A stretch of DNA of 64,000 nucleotides from assembly GCA_963800975.1 (NCBI GenBank), contig CAWDDB010000008.1:1116001-1180000 (forward strand). Reading direction: 5' to 3'. Shown in pieces: positions 48,297 through 57,158 of this stretch. The stretch comes from JALYGY01 sp963800975. GTDB taxonomy: Bacteria > Actinomycetota > Rubrobacteria > Rubrobacterales > Rubrobacteraceae. The notes beneath the pieces were generated by a model. It had not been told where the DNA came from. It saw only the letters and a program-made list of their open reading frames with translations, and made no database searches. Each line of letters begins with the position of its first letter. Within the stretch, counting starts at the first letter, position 1. Made by a program: the position numbers and the translations under genes.

Positions 48297-49853
48297 TTGT
48301 CAGGAGACCAAGAGATCCAACGCGAAGACCTCTCTATCCCGGATTACGTTGCGTCGCGCGGCGCCCGCTTGGAAAGGATTCTGGCAAGAGCCAGCGACGC
48401 GCCGCTGCGCGCCGGGAACCGGCTCGAGCTCATCAAGAACGGTCCCAACACCTACGACCACTGGCTCCGGGCCATCTCTCGGGCAAAGCACTGGATCCAC
48501 CTGGACAACTACATGTTCCAGAACGACACCACAGGCCAGAGGTTCGCCGAGGCGCTCTCGCAGAAGGCTGCCGAAGGCGTGCGCGTCAGGGTGCTGCACG
48601 ACTGGTTCGGCTGCTCGTACGTGCCTCGAAGCTTCTGGAGAGAACTCCGAGACGCGGGCGTGGAGGTAAGGGCTGTCAACCCGCCTACGGGCGGTACGCC
48701 GCTCGGGGTGATCCGGCGCGACCACCGAAAGCTGGTCGCCGTAGACGGGGAGTACGCCTCGACCGGAGGGGTGTGCATCTCGGATGGCTGGCTGGTCACC
48801 TCCCCGGAGACAGGCCTTCCTTACCGCGACACGGCCGTAAGCGTGCGCGGGCCCGCGGTGGCCGACGTGGAGCGCACCTTCGCGGGGGTGTGGGATGAGA
48901 CCGGCGAGGCATTGCCCGAGGATGAACGCCCACATGCCGACCGGATACCGGCCGCCGGGGAGCAACCGGTGCGCATCATAGTCCAGGAGCCGCGCAGGAT
49001 GCGCACCTTGAGGATGCTGGAGCTGATAACGGCCGGGGTGGAGAAGCGGCTGTGGGTCACCGACGCCTACTTCCTCTCCTTGCCTATCCTGACCCAATCG
49101 CTGTTGTCCACGGCCCGCGACGGCGTCGACGTGCGGGTGCTGGTGCCGGCCACGAACAACATACGCTGGATCGGGGCCGCCTCGCGCTCGGGATACAGGC
49201 AGTTCCTGGAGGCGGGGGTGCGTATCTTCGAGTACGGCGGGCCGATGATCCACGCCAAGACCGTGGTGGCCGACGGCTGGTGGTCGAAGGTCGGCTCGAC
49301 CAACCTCAATTTCAGCAGCCTGTTTGCCAACTGGGAGATAGACCTGGTGGCCGAGGACCCAGGCTTCGCCTCCGAGATGGAGAAGCTCTTCGAGGAGGAC
49401 CTCTCCGCCGCCAGCGAGGTACACCTGGTAAAGACGGGTCGCTACCAGCAGGTGCGCCCTGAGCGGCAGGTCGACACCTCCAACCGCGGGGTGCGCCAGG
49501 GCGTCGTGGGCGGCGGCTCTGGCTCCTCCGCGACCGATCGCGCGGGTAGGGAGCATGGCGCTGCAGAAGAGCGGCGCCCCGTTGCGCACGCACGAGCACG
49601 CCCTGGCGTCGGCGGCCAGCGCCGCGCTGCTTGGGATCTCGCTGGTGAGCCTCCGTTTCCCCCGGGGCCTCTCGTGGCCGTTGGCGACTATCGGCGCCGT
49701 CATTGGTGCCCTCGGCGTGGTACGCGGCGTACGCTCGTTCCTGTCTGGCATGCGCCGGTCGGTAAAATGAGCAGGCCAGGGTCCGCTGAGAACGAAGCCC
49801 TCAAGACCACGGGACCTGCGAGACAAAGTATCCCGCAAAAAGGTCACCAGTAA
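48297..49853 (+). CDS. Phospholipase D/cardiolipin synthase-like protein
   Basis: Up to 518 residues from TTG 48297 (GAGAGGTGA about 8 bases before). Two HKD motifs, HRKLVAVDGEYASTGG and HAKTVVADGWWSKVGSTN, define the PLD superfamily. Such enzymes join phosphatidyl groups into cardiolipin or cleave phospholipids. The first residues LSGDQEIQREDLSIPD copy the arylsulfatase start (LSRDQEIQREILPIPD), also in DNA, so the 5' end looks chimeric. After about residue 400 the frame seems wrong: the two C-terminal membrane helices expected are in the next frame at 49555-49770, which suggests a shift near 49510. The catalytic part is complete. Confidence 0.85.
   Translation: MSGDQEIQREDLSIPDYVASRGARLERILARASDAPLRAGNRLELIKNGPNTYDHWLRAISRAKHWIHLDNYMFQNDTTGQRFAEALSQKAAEGVRVRVLHDWFGCSYVPRSFWRELRDAGVEVRAVNPPTGGTPLGVIRRDHRKLVAVDGEYASTGGVCISDGWLVTSPETGLPYRDTAVSVRGPAVADVERTFAGVWDETGEALPEDERPHADRIPAAGEQPVRIIVQEPRRMRTLRMLELITAGVEKRLWVTDAYFLSLPILTQSLLSTARDGVDVRVLVPATNNIRWIGAASRSGYRQFLEAGVRIFEYGGPMIHAKTVVADGWWSKVGSTNLNFSSLFANWEIDLVAEDPGFASEMEKLFEEDLSAASEVHLVKTGRYQQVRPERQVDTSNRGVRQGVVGGGSGSSATDRAGREHGAAEERRPVAHARARPGVGGQRRAAWDLAGEPPFPPGPLVAVGDYRRRHWCPRRGTRRTLVPVWHAPVGKMSRPGSAENEALKTTGPARQSIPQKGHQ
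49555..49770 (+). CDS. Two-helix membrane segment, probably the displaced C-terminus of the PLD protein
   Basis: A 71-residue frame inside the end of the PLD frame. ALASAASAALLGISLVSLRF and WPLATIGAVIGALGVVRGV are two good membrane helices with a basic tail. It may be translated alone from ATG 49555 (AGGGAG close before) or be the real end of the PLD protein after a frameshift near 49510. The codon pattern here suits this frame better than the PLD frame. Confidence 0.55.
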   Translation: MALQKSGAPLRTHEHALASAASAALLGISLVSLRFPRGLSWPLATIGAVIGALGVVRGVRSFLSGMRRSVK

Positions 49854-49866
49854 CCGAGGAGGAGCG

Positions 49867-50058
49867 GTGGACCCAACAGCGAAAGCCACACAGCAGTTGG
49901 AGCAAACCGCACTGCTCCTTGACCAGTTGTGCTTGGCCCTGCGCACGCGGCAGATCCCGACCGGGCTGACCGCGGAGCAACGCGCCGCCATCGCACGTGC
50001 GGCGGTTGCGCTGGAGACCTACGTAGACTACGTCTACCCGCGCGAGCCCAGCCGATGA
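49867..50058 (+). CDS. Small helical protein of unknown function
   Basis: A 63-residue frame from GTG 49867 with GAGGAGGAGCG just before it. It is mostly helical: AKATQQLEQTALLLDQLCLA, then LTAEQRAAIARAAVALETYV and a Tyr-rich end. No family is recognised. It lies between the PLD and DUF2252 genes on the same strand. Confidence 0.65.
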   Translation: MDPTAKATQQLEQTALLLDQLCLALRTRQIPTGLTAEQRAAIARAAVALETYVDYVYPREPSR

Positions 50059-50153
50059 GATGGCTCGTCGGCTGATGTGGGCGGTTCGTCTGGTGTGCGA
50101 ACAAGGAAACGCGCCCACAACGCGCAGAACCTCGACGCCGTGAAAGGAGCGCC

Positions 50154-51572
50154 GTGAAAGCCCAGAGAGACTCGACAATCGCAGCAGACTCAGGCGAACC
50201 CGTCGCGACGACGGAACACTCACAGAGCCTAAAGAGCGCCTTGACCTACCAGGAGCGGCGCGAACGCGGGCGCGCAGCGCGTCGAGAGGCTCCCAGGAGC
50301 AGCCACGCGGCGTGGACGCCGGCGCCCGATCGGCCCGACCCGGTCGACCTCCTCGAGGCGCAGGCGAAGGGCCGGGAGCCGGACCTCGTGCCGATGCGCT
50401 ACGCGCGCATGATCCCCACCCCATTCACGTTCATGCGCGGGGCGGCGATTCTCATGGCCAACGACCTCTCGGGCACACCACAGAGTGGTATCCGGGCTCA
50501 GCTGTGCGGCGACTGTCATCTCTTGAATTTCGGGGCTTACGCCTCACCGGAGCGAAGCCTGCTCTTCGACGTCAATGACTTCGACGAGACGCTGCCAGGG
50601 CCCTGGGAGTGGGACTTGAAGCGCCTCGCCGCGAGCCTGGTGGTGGCCGGGAGGGACAACGGTTTTGGCGACGCCGATAGCAGAAGGGCGGCGCACGCGG
50701 CCGCGGCCGCGTACCGGGAGCGGATGGCCGAGTTCGCGGAGATGGGAGAGCTCGAGGTCTGGTACTCGCGCGTGAGCTCGGACGATATCTTCGACCTGAT
50801 CTCCGACGCGAAGACCATGAAAAGGGTTAAGAAGACAGTCAAGAAGTCGCGGACCCGCGTCAGCCTGCAGGCTCTTTCAAAGCTTACCGAGGTCGTCGAC
50901 GGTCGCCGGGTCATCGCTGACGATCCGCCGCTCCTGGTGCGCGTCGTTGACGAAGACTTCAGGGAACAGGTCCACGACATCCTGCGAGATTACAGGCGCA
51001 CCCTGCAAGACGACCGACGTCACCTGCTAGACCAGTACCGTTTCGTGGACGCGGCAAGGAAGGTCGTGGGGGTCGGGAGCGTCGGCACCAGGGCCTTCGT
51101 CGTGCTGCTCGAGGGCCGCAATGAAGGCGACCCTCTGTTTCTGCAGGTCAAGGAGGCGGTGCCCTCGGTGCTGGAGGCCCACCTGCCGAAGAGCGCCTAC
51201 CGGAACCAGGGGCACAGGGTGGTTGCCGGGCAGCGGCTGATGCAGGCCGCGAGCGACATCTTCCTCGGCTGGTTGCGGGGCCCAGGCGGCCGCGACTTCT
51301 ACTGGCGACAGCTGCGGGATATGAAGGGCTCGGCGAAGGTGGAGACAATGTCGCCTGGTGATCTGGCCCTTTATGCGCGCCTTTGCGCCTGGGCGCTCGC
51401 CCGCGCCCACGCCCGCTCGGGGGACCGCGTCCAGATCTCGGCCTACCTCGGCAAGAGCGAGCGTTTCGACGGGGCGATCGCCGACTTCGCGTCGTCCTAC
51501 GCAGACCAGACCGAGCGGGACCACGCGGCCCTCTGCGCCGCCGTCGAGTCGGGCAAGGTCGCGATCTCTTGA
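50154..51572 (+). CDS. DUF2252-family protein
   Basis: A 472-residue soluble protein. The family core is visible: MRYARMIPTPFTFMRGAAIL, CGDCHLLNFGAYASPER and FDVNDFDETLPGPWEWDLKR, followed by VGVGSVGTRAFVVLLEG. The HLLNFG and FDVNDFDE blocks look like the catalytic loop and metal motif of kinase-like (aminoglycoside phosphotransferase-type) folds, so a phosphotransferase role is possible; no substrate is known. The GTG at 50154 follows AAAGGAGCGCC. It closes the plus-strand run of the island. Confidence 0.92.
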   Translation: MKAQRDSTIAADSGEPVATTEHSQSLKSALTYQERRERGRAARREAPRSSHAAWTPAPDRPDPVDLLEAQAKGREPDLVPMRYARMIPTPFTFMRGAAILMANDLSGTPQSGIRAQLCGDCHLLNFGAYASPERSLLFDVNDFDETLPGPWEWDLKRLAASLVVAGRDNGFGDADSRRAAHAAAAAYRERMAEFAEMGELEVWYSRVSSDDIFDLISDAKTMKRVKKTVKKSRTRVSLQALSKLTEVVDGRRVIADDPPLLVRVVDEDFREQVHDILRDYRRTLQDDRRHLLDQYRFVDAARKVVGVGSVGTRAFVVLLEGRNEGDPLFLQVKEAVPSVLEAHLPKSAYRNQGHRVVAGQRLMQAASDIFLGWLRGPGGRDFYWRQLRDMKGSAKVETMSPGDLALYARLCAWALARAHARSGDRVQISAYLGKSERFDGAIADFASSYADQTERDHAALCAAVESGKVAIS

Positions 51573-51670
51573 GGAACGCCGCAGATCCTGGTGGCCTTCA
51601 GGTCCGTGGTAGCGGACGACGCCAGGCGCAACGTTCGATGGAGCGAAACTTCGACGAAAGGTGAAGCGAA

Positions 51671-51922
51671 ATGCCGCTTAGCGACGAACAGATGGAGGAG
51701 GCACGCCGATATTTCCTGCGCAGCGGAGTGGTTCCCGACTGCCCGTATTGCTCGATGCACGGATGGGCAGGCGGGGAGATAATCTCCGTCCCGACAGGAT
51801 TCGACGGGTCAGGCACAGGCTCCGAGGAGCCCGCGACCGTGCCGATGGTCCAGTTCGTGTGCAATAACTGCGGACACATAACGCTGTTCGACGCGAGACG
51901 TCTGGGCTTTATCAGCGGCTAG
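51671..51922 (+). CDS. Small zinc-ribbon protein
   Basis: An 83-residue protein with two Cys pairs, CPYC (about 24-27) and CNNC (about 64-67), 36 residues apart, forming a zinc ribbon. The linker is Gly/Ser/Glu-rich. The end ITLFDARRLGFISG is typical of small zinc-ribbon proteins of unknown function. AAAGGTGAAGCGAA precedes the ATG. It stands alone after DUF2252. Confidence 0.8.
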   Translation: MPLSDEQMEEARRYFLRSGVVPDCPYCSMHGWAGGEIISVPTGFDGSGTGSEEPATVPMVQFVCNNCGHITLFDARRLGFISG

Positions 51923-52006
51923 AGCGCTTTTCGAAGAGGGTCACCCTAGTCAAGAACTTGGTCAGCTTTCGACGACCAGCCTTCAACAAGAACAAGGAGC
52001 CCGACT

Positions 52007-52708
52007 CTAGCTGTCGGTTTCGAAGACTGCTTGCGCCGCGAGACGCTGATACGCAACCGAGGTCGCCAGGGCAGCCAATGGCGTGATCAGCGAGGCGGCG
52101 ATCGTTCCGCCGACCCACTCACCCCACGTGTCCGAGCCTGAGATCTGCAGCCCCGCCAACGCCCCCGCGTGGACTATCGCCTCCTCCAGTATGAGGGCGA
52201 GGGTGGCGGTCAGGAACACCAGCCAGAAGCGACCACGCACGAGGCCGTTGCTGCGCCTCAGCGCCGCCACCGGCCCTAGACGCTCCCTGCTAATTACCGG
52301 CGCGAACAAGGACCAGCGCGTCAGCAGCCATACGCCAGGCACCACCAACAACCCCGTGGCCGCAGTCGGGATCGTGATCGCGGCCAGGGACGCAACGACC
52401 ACGCGAGGGACGGCGGAAGCGGCTTGCCGCAGCTCGTGGAGCACACCGCGCATCGTGATGCGGTCCGCACCTCGTTCGGCTTCGATCGCAATCTCCTCCG
52501 CGTACGCCACGTAGAGGTAGTAGGCGAACGCCGCCGTTACGAAGGTCACGAACTCTTCCCACCCGATACCTGAACCTTCGAGAAAGTAGTAGGGAGCATC
52601 CGCCAGCGCCGCCAGCACCACGCCAGGTACGATCGTCGCCAGGGGGTACCGCCAGACTATCGCAAGCGCTTCGCGCCAGACGATCGAGCCCGTGATCCGC
52701 CCTTCCAT
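52007..52708 (-). CDS. Multi-pass membrane protein of unknown function
   Basis: A 233-residue protein with about six helices. It has a cytoplasmic start WREALAIVWRYPLATIVPGV, the GLLVVPGVWLLTRWSLFAPV loop and RLGPVAALRRSNGLVRGRFW near the C-terminal third. That last pattern (Pro-Trp rich loop, then 'AL.RS..L..G..W') resembles the membrane domain seen in YciC/glycerophosphodiesterase-linked proteins. The substrate or partner is unknown. It is convergent with the zinc-ribbon gene and downstream of the cyclase gene on the same strand. Confidence 0.8.
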   Translation of the reverse strand: MEGRITGSIVWREALAIVWRYPLATIVPGVVLAALADAPYYFLEGSGIGWEEFVTFVTAAFAYYLYVAYAEEIAIEAERGADRITMRGVLHELRQAASAVPRVVVASLAAITIPTAATGLLVVPGVWLLTRWSLFAPVISRERLGPVAALRRSNGLVRGRFWLVFLTATLALILEEAIVHAGALAGLQISGSDTWGEWVGGTIAASLITPLAALATSVAYQRLAAQAVFETDS

Positions 52709-52757
52709 TCACATCTCTTTCGCTGCTGCCTTCGGTACGGCTATCGAAAGACGCGCA

Positions 52758-53540
52758 TCAGTCGCGTGGCACGAGCGCGAGTGCGCGCACGGGGCTACCG
52801 GTACCGCCGGTGAGCTTGAGCGGCGCCACGACGAGCAGCGCGCCCGTCGGCGGCAGCGAGGCGAGGTTCGCGAGCTGCGTGACGCCGTACTTCCCGGCGC
52901 CGAGAAGGTAGTAGTGGACCGGGAACGGCGGATCGAAGCCCCCGGCAGCCCCCGCGTCGATGCCCACGGTCTCCACCCCGACGCCGACGAACGGCGACTC
53001 CTCGGCGAGCCAGCGGCCGCATTCGGCGTCAAATCCGGGCGACCGGGGCTGGCCCGAGACGGCGTTCAGGAATAGCTCCGCGTCGTGGGCACGTTCGTCC
53101 CAGCCAGTGCGCAGAAGAAGCCAGCCGCCTTCTGGCAGCGGACCGTGCTCGGACTCGAACGCTCGTACGTCCTCTACCGTGAGCAGGTAGTCGGGGTCCT
53201 CGGCGCTCTCGGCCGACCGGTCGATCACCACGGCCGGCGCGACGAGGTGCCGCGGCGGCACCTGCGACACGTCCAGGCCGTCGCGGCCCGTGACCCAGTG
53301 CACGGGCGCGTCGAAGTGCGTGCCCACGTGCTCGCCGATCTCCAGCCAGTTCCAGGCCCACGCCGGCCCGCGGTCGTCGTAGCGGCTGATCTCGTGCACC
53401 TTCAAACCCGGCGTCTGCTCGAACTCCTCGGGTAGCCGTAACACAGGGGTGCGCTCGTTCAGGGGCTGCGTGAGGTCCACGACCTCAACCGCGCCGCCCG
53501 CGAGCGCCTCGACGAGGGTACGTATCGAACTCTCGGACAT
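52758..53540 (-). CDS. Cyclase-family metal hydrolase (kynurenine formamidase-like)
   Basis: A 260-residue protein with the family zinc motif HVGTHFDAPVHW near residue 75, plus VDLTQPLNERTPV near the start and LLLRTGWDER in the middle. The fold hydrolyses amides or lactones, as in bacterial kynurenine formamidase and isatin hydrolase. The ATG at 53540 follows AGGAGG by 7 bases; the longer frame runs into the TPP-enzyme gene. It lies 44 bases downstream of the TPP-enzyme gene, so the two form an operon and may act on the same small acid; that is inference. Confidence 0.9.
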   Translation of the reverse strand: MSESSIRTLVEALAGGAVEVVDLTQPLNERTPVLRLPEEFEQTPGLKVHEISRYDDRGPAWAWNWLEIGEHVGTHFDAPVHWVTGRDGLDVSQVPPRHLVAPAVVIDRSAESAEDPDYLLTVEDVRAFESEHGPLPEGGWLLLRTGWDERAHDAELFLNAVSGQPRSPGFDAECGRWLAEESPFVGVGVETVGIDAGAAGGFDPPFPVHYYLLGAGKYGVTQLANLASLPPTGALLVVAPLKLTGGTGSPVRALALVPRD

Positions 53541-53584
53541 CCTATCCTCCTGAATGGCCAGGCTTGATCGCCTGACACTCGTTC

Positions 53585-55228
53585 TCAATGTGCCCTGAAC
53601 GCTTCTTCGAGCCATTCGGCCCGCACCTCGGGGTTGACCTTGGCGTCGATCACGAGCGGCCCTTCGCGCCTCCTCAGCCACCCTTCGAGCGACGCGAGGT
53701 CTTCGCGACCGCGAACCGTGATGCCCTCTGCCCCCGCCGCGCGGGCCAGGGCAGCGAAGTCCGTGTCGGGGAAGCGGACGAGGTCCACCGACTTTCCCAT
53801 GGGACCGAAGTGGTGCACCTCCGCGCCGTAGGCGGCGTCGTTGTACACGACGACGACCATCGGGAGCCGGTACCGGGCCGCGGTCTCCAGCTCGCCGAGG
53901 GCCATGAGCGCGCCGCCGTCGCCGATGGCCCCTACGGAGAGCCTGTCGGGGCGCGCTATAGAGGCCCCGATGGCGCTCGCCAGACCAAGGCCTACCGATT
54001 GGAAGGCATTCGGGAAGACGAACCCCTGATCGTCCGGCACCGCGAGGTACATGGAAGGGTAACCCTGGAAATGCCCCGAGTCGGTGGCAACCGTGCGCTC
54101 CGCAGGCAAAAGCTCGTCGAGCGCGATGGTCAGGGTGCGCGGGTCGACGTACTCCGTGGTCCCGAGGTCTTCGTAGGGCTCGTCGCGCCAGCGCCGCCCG
54201 GAGATTTCACGCTCGAGCTCCTCGCCGTGGAACCCTCTCCCGCGCAAGCCCCGCCGCTCGAGCTCCGCGAGAAGCGCCCGAGCCGCTGCGTCGGCGTCGC
54301 CAACGACGCCGACGTCGACGCGGTGCAAGCTCCCGATCGTCTCCCCGTCCAGGTCGACCTGCACCACGCGGGCGTCGGGAGAGAACAACCTGCCGTGGCG
54401 CGCGGTCCAGTGGTTGAGCGAAGCCCCGAACGCGAGCACGAGGTCGGCCTCGGAGAGAAGCTCGATCGCGAGCGGCGATGAGAAACCGCCCGCAATCCCC
54501 AAGGAGTATGGATGGCCCGCGAAGAGCCCGTGGCCCATCGCGCTGGTCACGAGCAAAGCCCCCACGCGATCGGCCAGGGCCTCGAGCGCCTCGCCCGCCC
54601 CCGCGAGAGCCGCGCCGCGTCCCCCCACGATAACCGGCCGGCTCGAGGATGAGAGCAGGTCCGCCACCTCGGCGATCGACCGTTCCGATGGCGGCGGCCG
54701 CCGCAGCTCGGGCTTATCGGGCGGCGAGGGCGCGCCATCCGCAGAGGCCTCCACGACGTCGATCGGGATGTTGAGCACGACCGGACGGCGCTCGACCCGC
54801 GTGCGCCTCAGCGCCCGCGCGGCGTCGGCCGCCGCGGTCTCCGGCCCGCGTACCCGCTCGGCGACGGCGCCCACCGTGGCCGCAAGGGACCCCTGATCCA
54901 CCTTGAAGTTGGACCAGAGGGTTGCGGCCGGCGTGTCCGCCGCGAGCAGGAGCAGAGGCGTGCGGTTCTTGGCGGCCTCGGTCAGCCCGGTGAGAGTGTT
55001 CATGAAGCCGGGGCCCTGATGGACGCTAACCACGCCGACCTTACCGCTGGCGCGGGCGTAGCCGTCCGCCATCATGGTCGCGCCGCACTCGTGGCGGGCC
55101 GAGTAGAAGCTCGCGCCCGCCTCGCTCAGCGCATTGGTGAAGGCGAAGTTGCCACTGCCGACTAGCCCGAAGAACACCTCGACCCCGCGGTCGGCCAGGA
55201 CACCCCCGATCGCTTCAGAGACCTGCAT
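53585..55228 (-). CDS. Thiamine-diphosphate-dependent enzyme (acetolactate synthase/benzoylformate decarboxylase-like)
   Basis: A 547-residue three-domain protein. The catalytic Glu is in SARHECGATMMADGYARASG (about 43-62). The middle domain has SRPVIVGGRGAALAGAGEAL, and the C-terminal TPP/Mg site is GDGGALMALGELETAARY with the VVVYND end. It should decarboxylate a 2-oxo acid or join two such units; no FAD-binding signature is obvious. A small regulatory subunit gene is absent, which argues against biosynthetic acetolactate synthase. With the cyclase gene next to it, breakdown of an aromatic or oxo acid is possible. It is the gene next to dnaX, 61 bases away. Confidence 0.9.
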   Translation of the reverse strand: MQVSEAIGGVLADRGVEVFFGLVGSGNFAFTNALSEAGASFYSARHECGATMMADGYARASGKVGVVSVHQGPGFMNTLTGLTEAAKNRTPLLLLAADTPAATLWSNFKVDQGSLAATVGAVAERVRGPETAAADAARALRRTRVERRPVVLNIPIDVVEASADGAPSPPDKPELRRPPPSERSIAEVADLLSSSSRPVIVGGRGAALAGAGEALEALADRVGALLVTSAMGHGLFAGHPYSLGIAGGFSSPLAIELLSEADLVLAFGASLNHWTARHGRLFSPDARVVQVDLDGETIGSLHRVDVGVVGDADAAARALLAELERRGLRGRGFHGEELEREISGRRWRDEPYEDLGTTEYVDPRTLTIALDELLPAERTVATDSGHFQGYPSMYLAVPDDQGFVFPNAFQSVGLGLASAIGASIARPDRLSVGAIGDGGALMALGELETAARYRLPMVVVVYNDAAYGAEVHHFGPMGKSVDLVRFPDTDFAALARAAGAEGITVRGREDLASLEGWLRRREGPLVIDAKVNPEVRAEWLEEAFRAH

Positions 55229-55289
55229 AGCTCATCGCCCCCCAGACGTGCCCGCGGCGTCCGGTCTCGGCGCCAGCGGCTCACGATGC

Positions 55290-57158
55290 CTACCTGCCAG
55301 ATCCCCGGCCTTCTGCGTCCCGCGACAGGCCAAACCTGTCGCGCGCCATCTCGAAGACCTCGTCCTCGCTGCCGATCCGTGCACCGTCCCCCGCCTCCCC
55401 CTCGGGCATAGTCGCGCCGAGCGAGGCCTCCCCAAGCTCGCGAGGCCCGGCGGCGCGATCCGATGGTCCATCTTCACCGCTCTCCGGCCGCGGAGCCCGA
55501 TCCGCGGTATGGGCGGGGGGGTCTTGCCGCGCCTCCTCCGGGGGATCCGCCAGGGCCGGGCCCGCCGCCACCCGGCATTCCAGCTGGGGCCGCACGCCGA
55601 ACTCCTTCTGCAGTACGTCCCTCATGGCGTCGCCGTGTCGGAGCTTTCTGGCCTCACCGGCGTGGAAATCCGAATCCCCGGAGAATTCGATCTTCAGAAC
55701 GTTGCCCTCTAGGTCGACGGGACGGCCTTCCTGGAACACGGTGGCCGTGAGAGCCTGGCGGTTCCGCCTCAGCTCCTCCATAAGCTGGCCCCACCGCGAA
55801 GACAGGGTCGCGACCGTGATCCCGCCGTCGTCCAGATCATCCGGTTGGTCCGCCGCGGAGGCCTCCGGCCCACCCGTATCACCAGGCTCCGGTTCGTCCT
55901 CCACAACGGCATGACTCCCCGAGACCAATGGCTCCTCGGCCGACGAGATCGCCGTGGGCTCCTCCTCTGCCGCGCTCGCGCGCGACGCGACCGTGGGCGC
56001 GGCCGTGCTCCCGTTGGCAACCGCCAACTCCAGCTCCTCCAGGCGGCGCACGAGGGCGTCAACGGAGGGTTCGGTGTAGTCCCTCGTCAGCTTGAGAAAG
56101 GCAAGCTCGAGCTCGAGCTTCTGCTCCCCACCGCGCCTGATGCGTCCGAGGGTGGCGTCTAGCGCCTCGATCAGGCGCACGACCTCGGAGGTCGGCACGC
56201 TGCTCGCCTGCTCCTCCAGCGCCCCTCGCTCCTCGGCCCCGACCTCGGCCAGGGCCACGTCCGGGGCGTACGGCAAGAGCATAAGGGTCCTCAGGTGCGA
56301 GATGAGCTCGCCCACGAACTGCCCGAGGTCCCTGCCCTCGTTCGAGAGCCTGTCCACGATGCGCAAAGCGTCGGCCGCCCTGCGCTCGTGCAACGCCGAC
56401 ACGGCCTCAAGCAGGTCCCCGGGGCCAACGCTACCGAGCAGCTCGCGCACCATTGACGCCGTGATCCGGCCTTCCGCGAAAGAGGAGAGCTGGTCCAGGA
56501 GACCCTCGGCGTCGCGGAAGGAGCCCCGCCCCTCTCGCGCGACGACCGTGATGGCCTCAGGCTCGATCTCGATGCCCTCGGCCTCGGCTATCTCGGCCAG
56601 CTTCTCCTTCAAGGTCTCGACGCCTGGCCGCCTGAAGTCGAAGCTCTGGCAGCGGCTTATGATGGTCGGCAGCACCCTGTGCTTCTCGGTGGTGGCGAGC
56701 ACGAAAACCACGTGCTCGGGCGGCTCCTCGAGCATCTTGAGGAGGGCGTTGAAGGCCTCGGGGGTCAGCATGTGGACCTCGTCGATGATGTAGACCTTCA
56801 TCCGGCCCGCTACGGGCGCAAGGTTAACCCTGTCCCTCAGGTCCCGGATCTCGTCTATACCCCGGTTGGAGGCCGCGTCCATCTCGACCACGTCGAGGGA
56901 GGAGTTGTTCACGATCGCGCGGCAGCTATCGCACGTCCCGTCCGGCTCGGGCGTCGGACCCTTCTCGCAGTTAAGGCCCATCGCCAGCACCTTCGCGGTG
57001 CTGGTTTTTCCGGTTCCTCGTGGTCCCGAGAAAAGGTAGGCGTGCGACACGCGGTCGGTCTCGATCGCCCGGCTGATGGTGCGCACGACCGGCTCCTGAC
57101 CGACGACCTCGCCAAAACGCCGGGGCCGCCACTTGCGGTAGAGCGTGGTGTGGTTCAT
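55290..57158 (-). CDS. dnaX: DNA polymerase III subunits gamma and tau
   Basis: A 622-residue clamp-loader ATPase. It begins LYRKWRPRRFGEVVGQEPVV; Walker A is GPRGTGKTST (about 45-54), the four-Cys zinc module lies in NCEKGPTPEPDGTCDSC, Walker B is YIIDEVHML, and the SRC sensor is in TIISRCQSF. Domain III (about 225-370) is followed by an acidic Pro/Ala-rich linker and a short tau-like end. The gene is complete. In most bacteria ybaB and recR follow directly; here the TPP-enzyme gene and the island come next. The SRP RNA gene is upstream on the same strand. Confidence 0.97.
   Translation of the reverse strand: MNHTTLYRKWRPRRFGEVVGQEPVVRTISRAIETDRVSHAYLFSGPRGTGKTSTAKVLAMGLNCEKGPTPEPDGTCDSCRAIVNNSSLDVVEMDAASNRGIDEIRDLRDRVNLAPVAGRMKVYIIDEVHMLTPEAFNALLKMLEEPPEHVVFVLATTEKHRVLPTIISRCQSFDFRRPGVETLKEKLAEIAEAEGIEIEPEAITVVAREGRGSFRDAEGLLDQLSSFAEGRITASMVRELLGSVGPGDLLEAVSALHERRAADALRIVDRLSNEGRDLGQFVGELISHLRTLMLLPYAPDVALAEVGAEERGALEEQASSVPTSEVVRLIEALDATLGRIRRGGEQKLELELAFLKLTRDYTEPSVDALVRRLEELELAVANGSTAAPTVASRASAAEEEPTAISSAEEPLVSGSHAVVEDEPEPGDTGGPEASAADQPDDLDDGGITVATLSSRWGQLMEELRRNRQALTATVFQEGRPVDLEGNVLKIEFSGDSDFHAGEARKLRHGDAMRDVLQKEFGVRPQLECRVAAGPALADPPEEARQDPPAHTADRAPRPESGEDGPSDRAAGPRELGEASLGATMPEGEAGDGARIGSEDEVFEMARDRFGLSRDAEGRGSGR

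Noticed and set aside
19429..55289. Attachment-site repeats or an integrase at the island ends
   Set aside because: I found no integrase gene, no tRNA at either edge and no convincing direct repeat. The means of insertion stays unknown.
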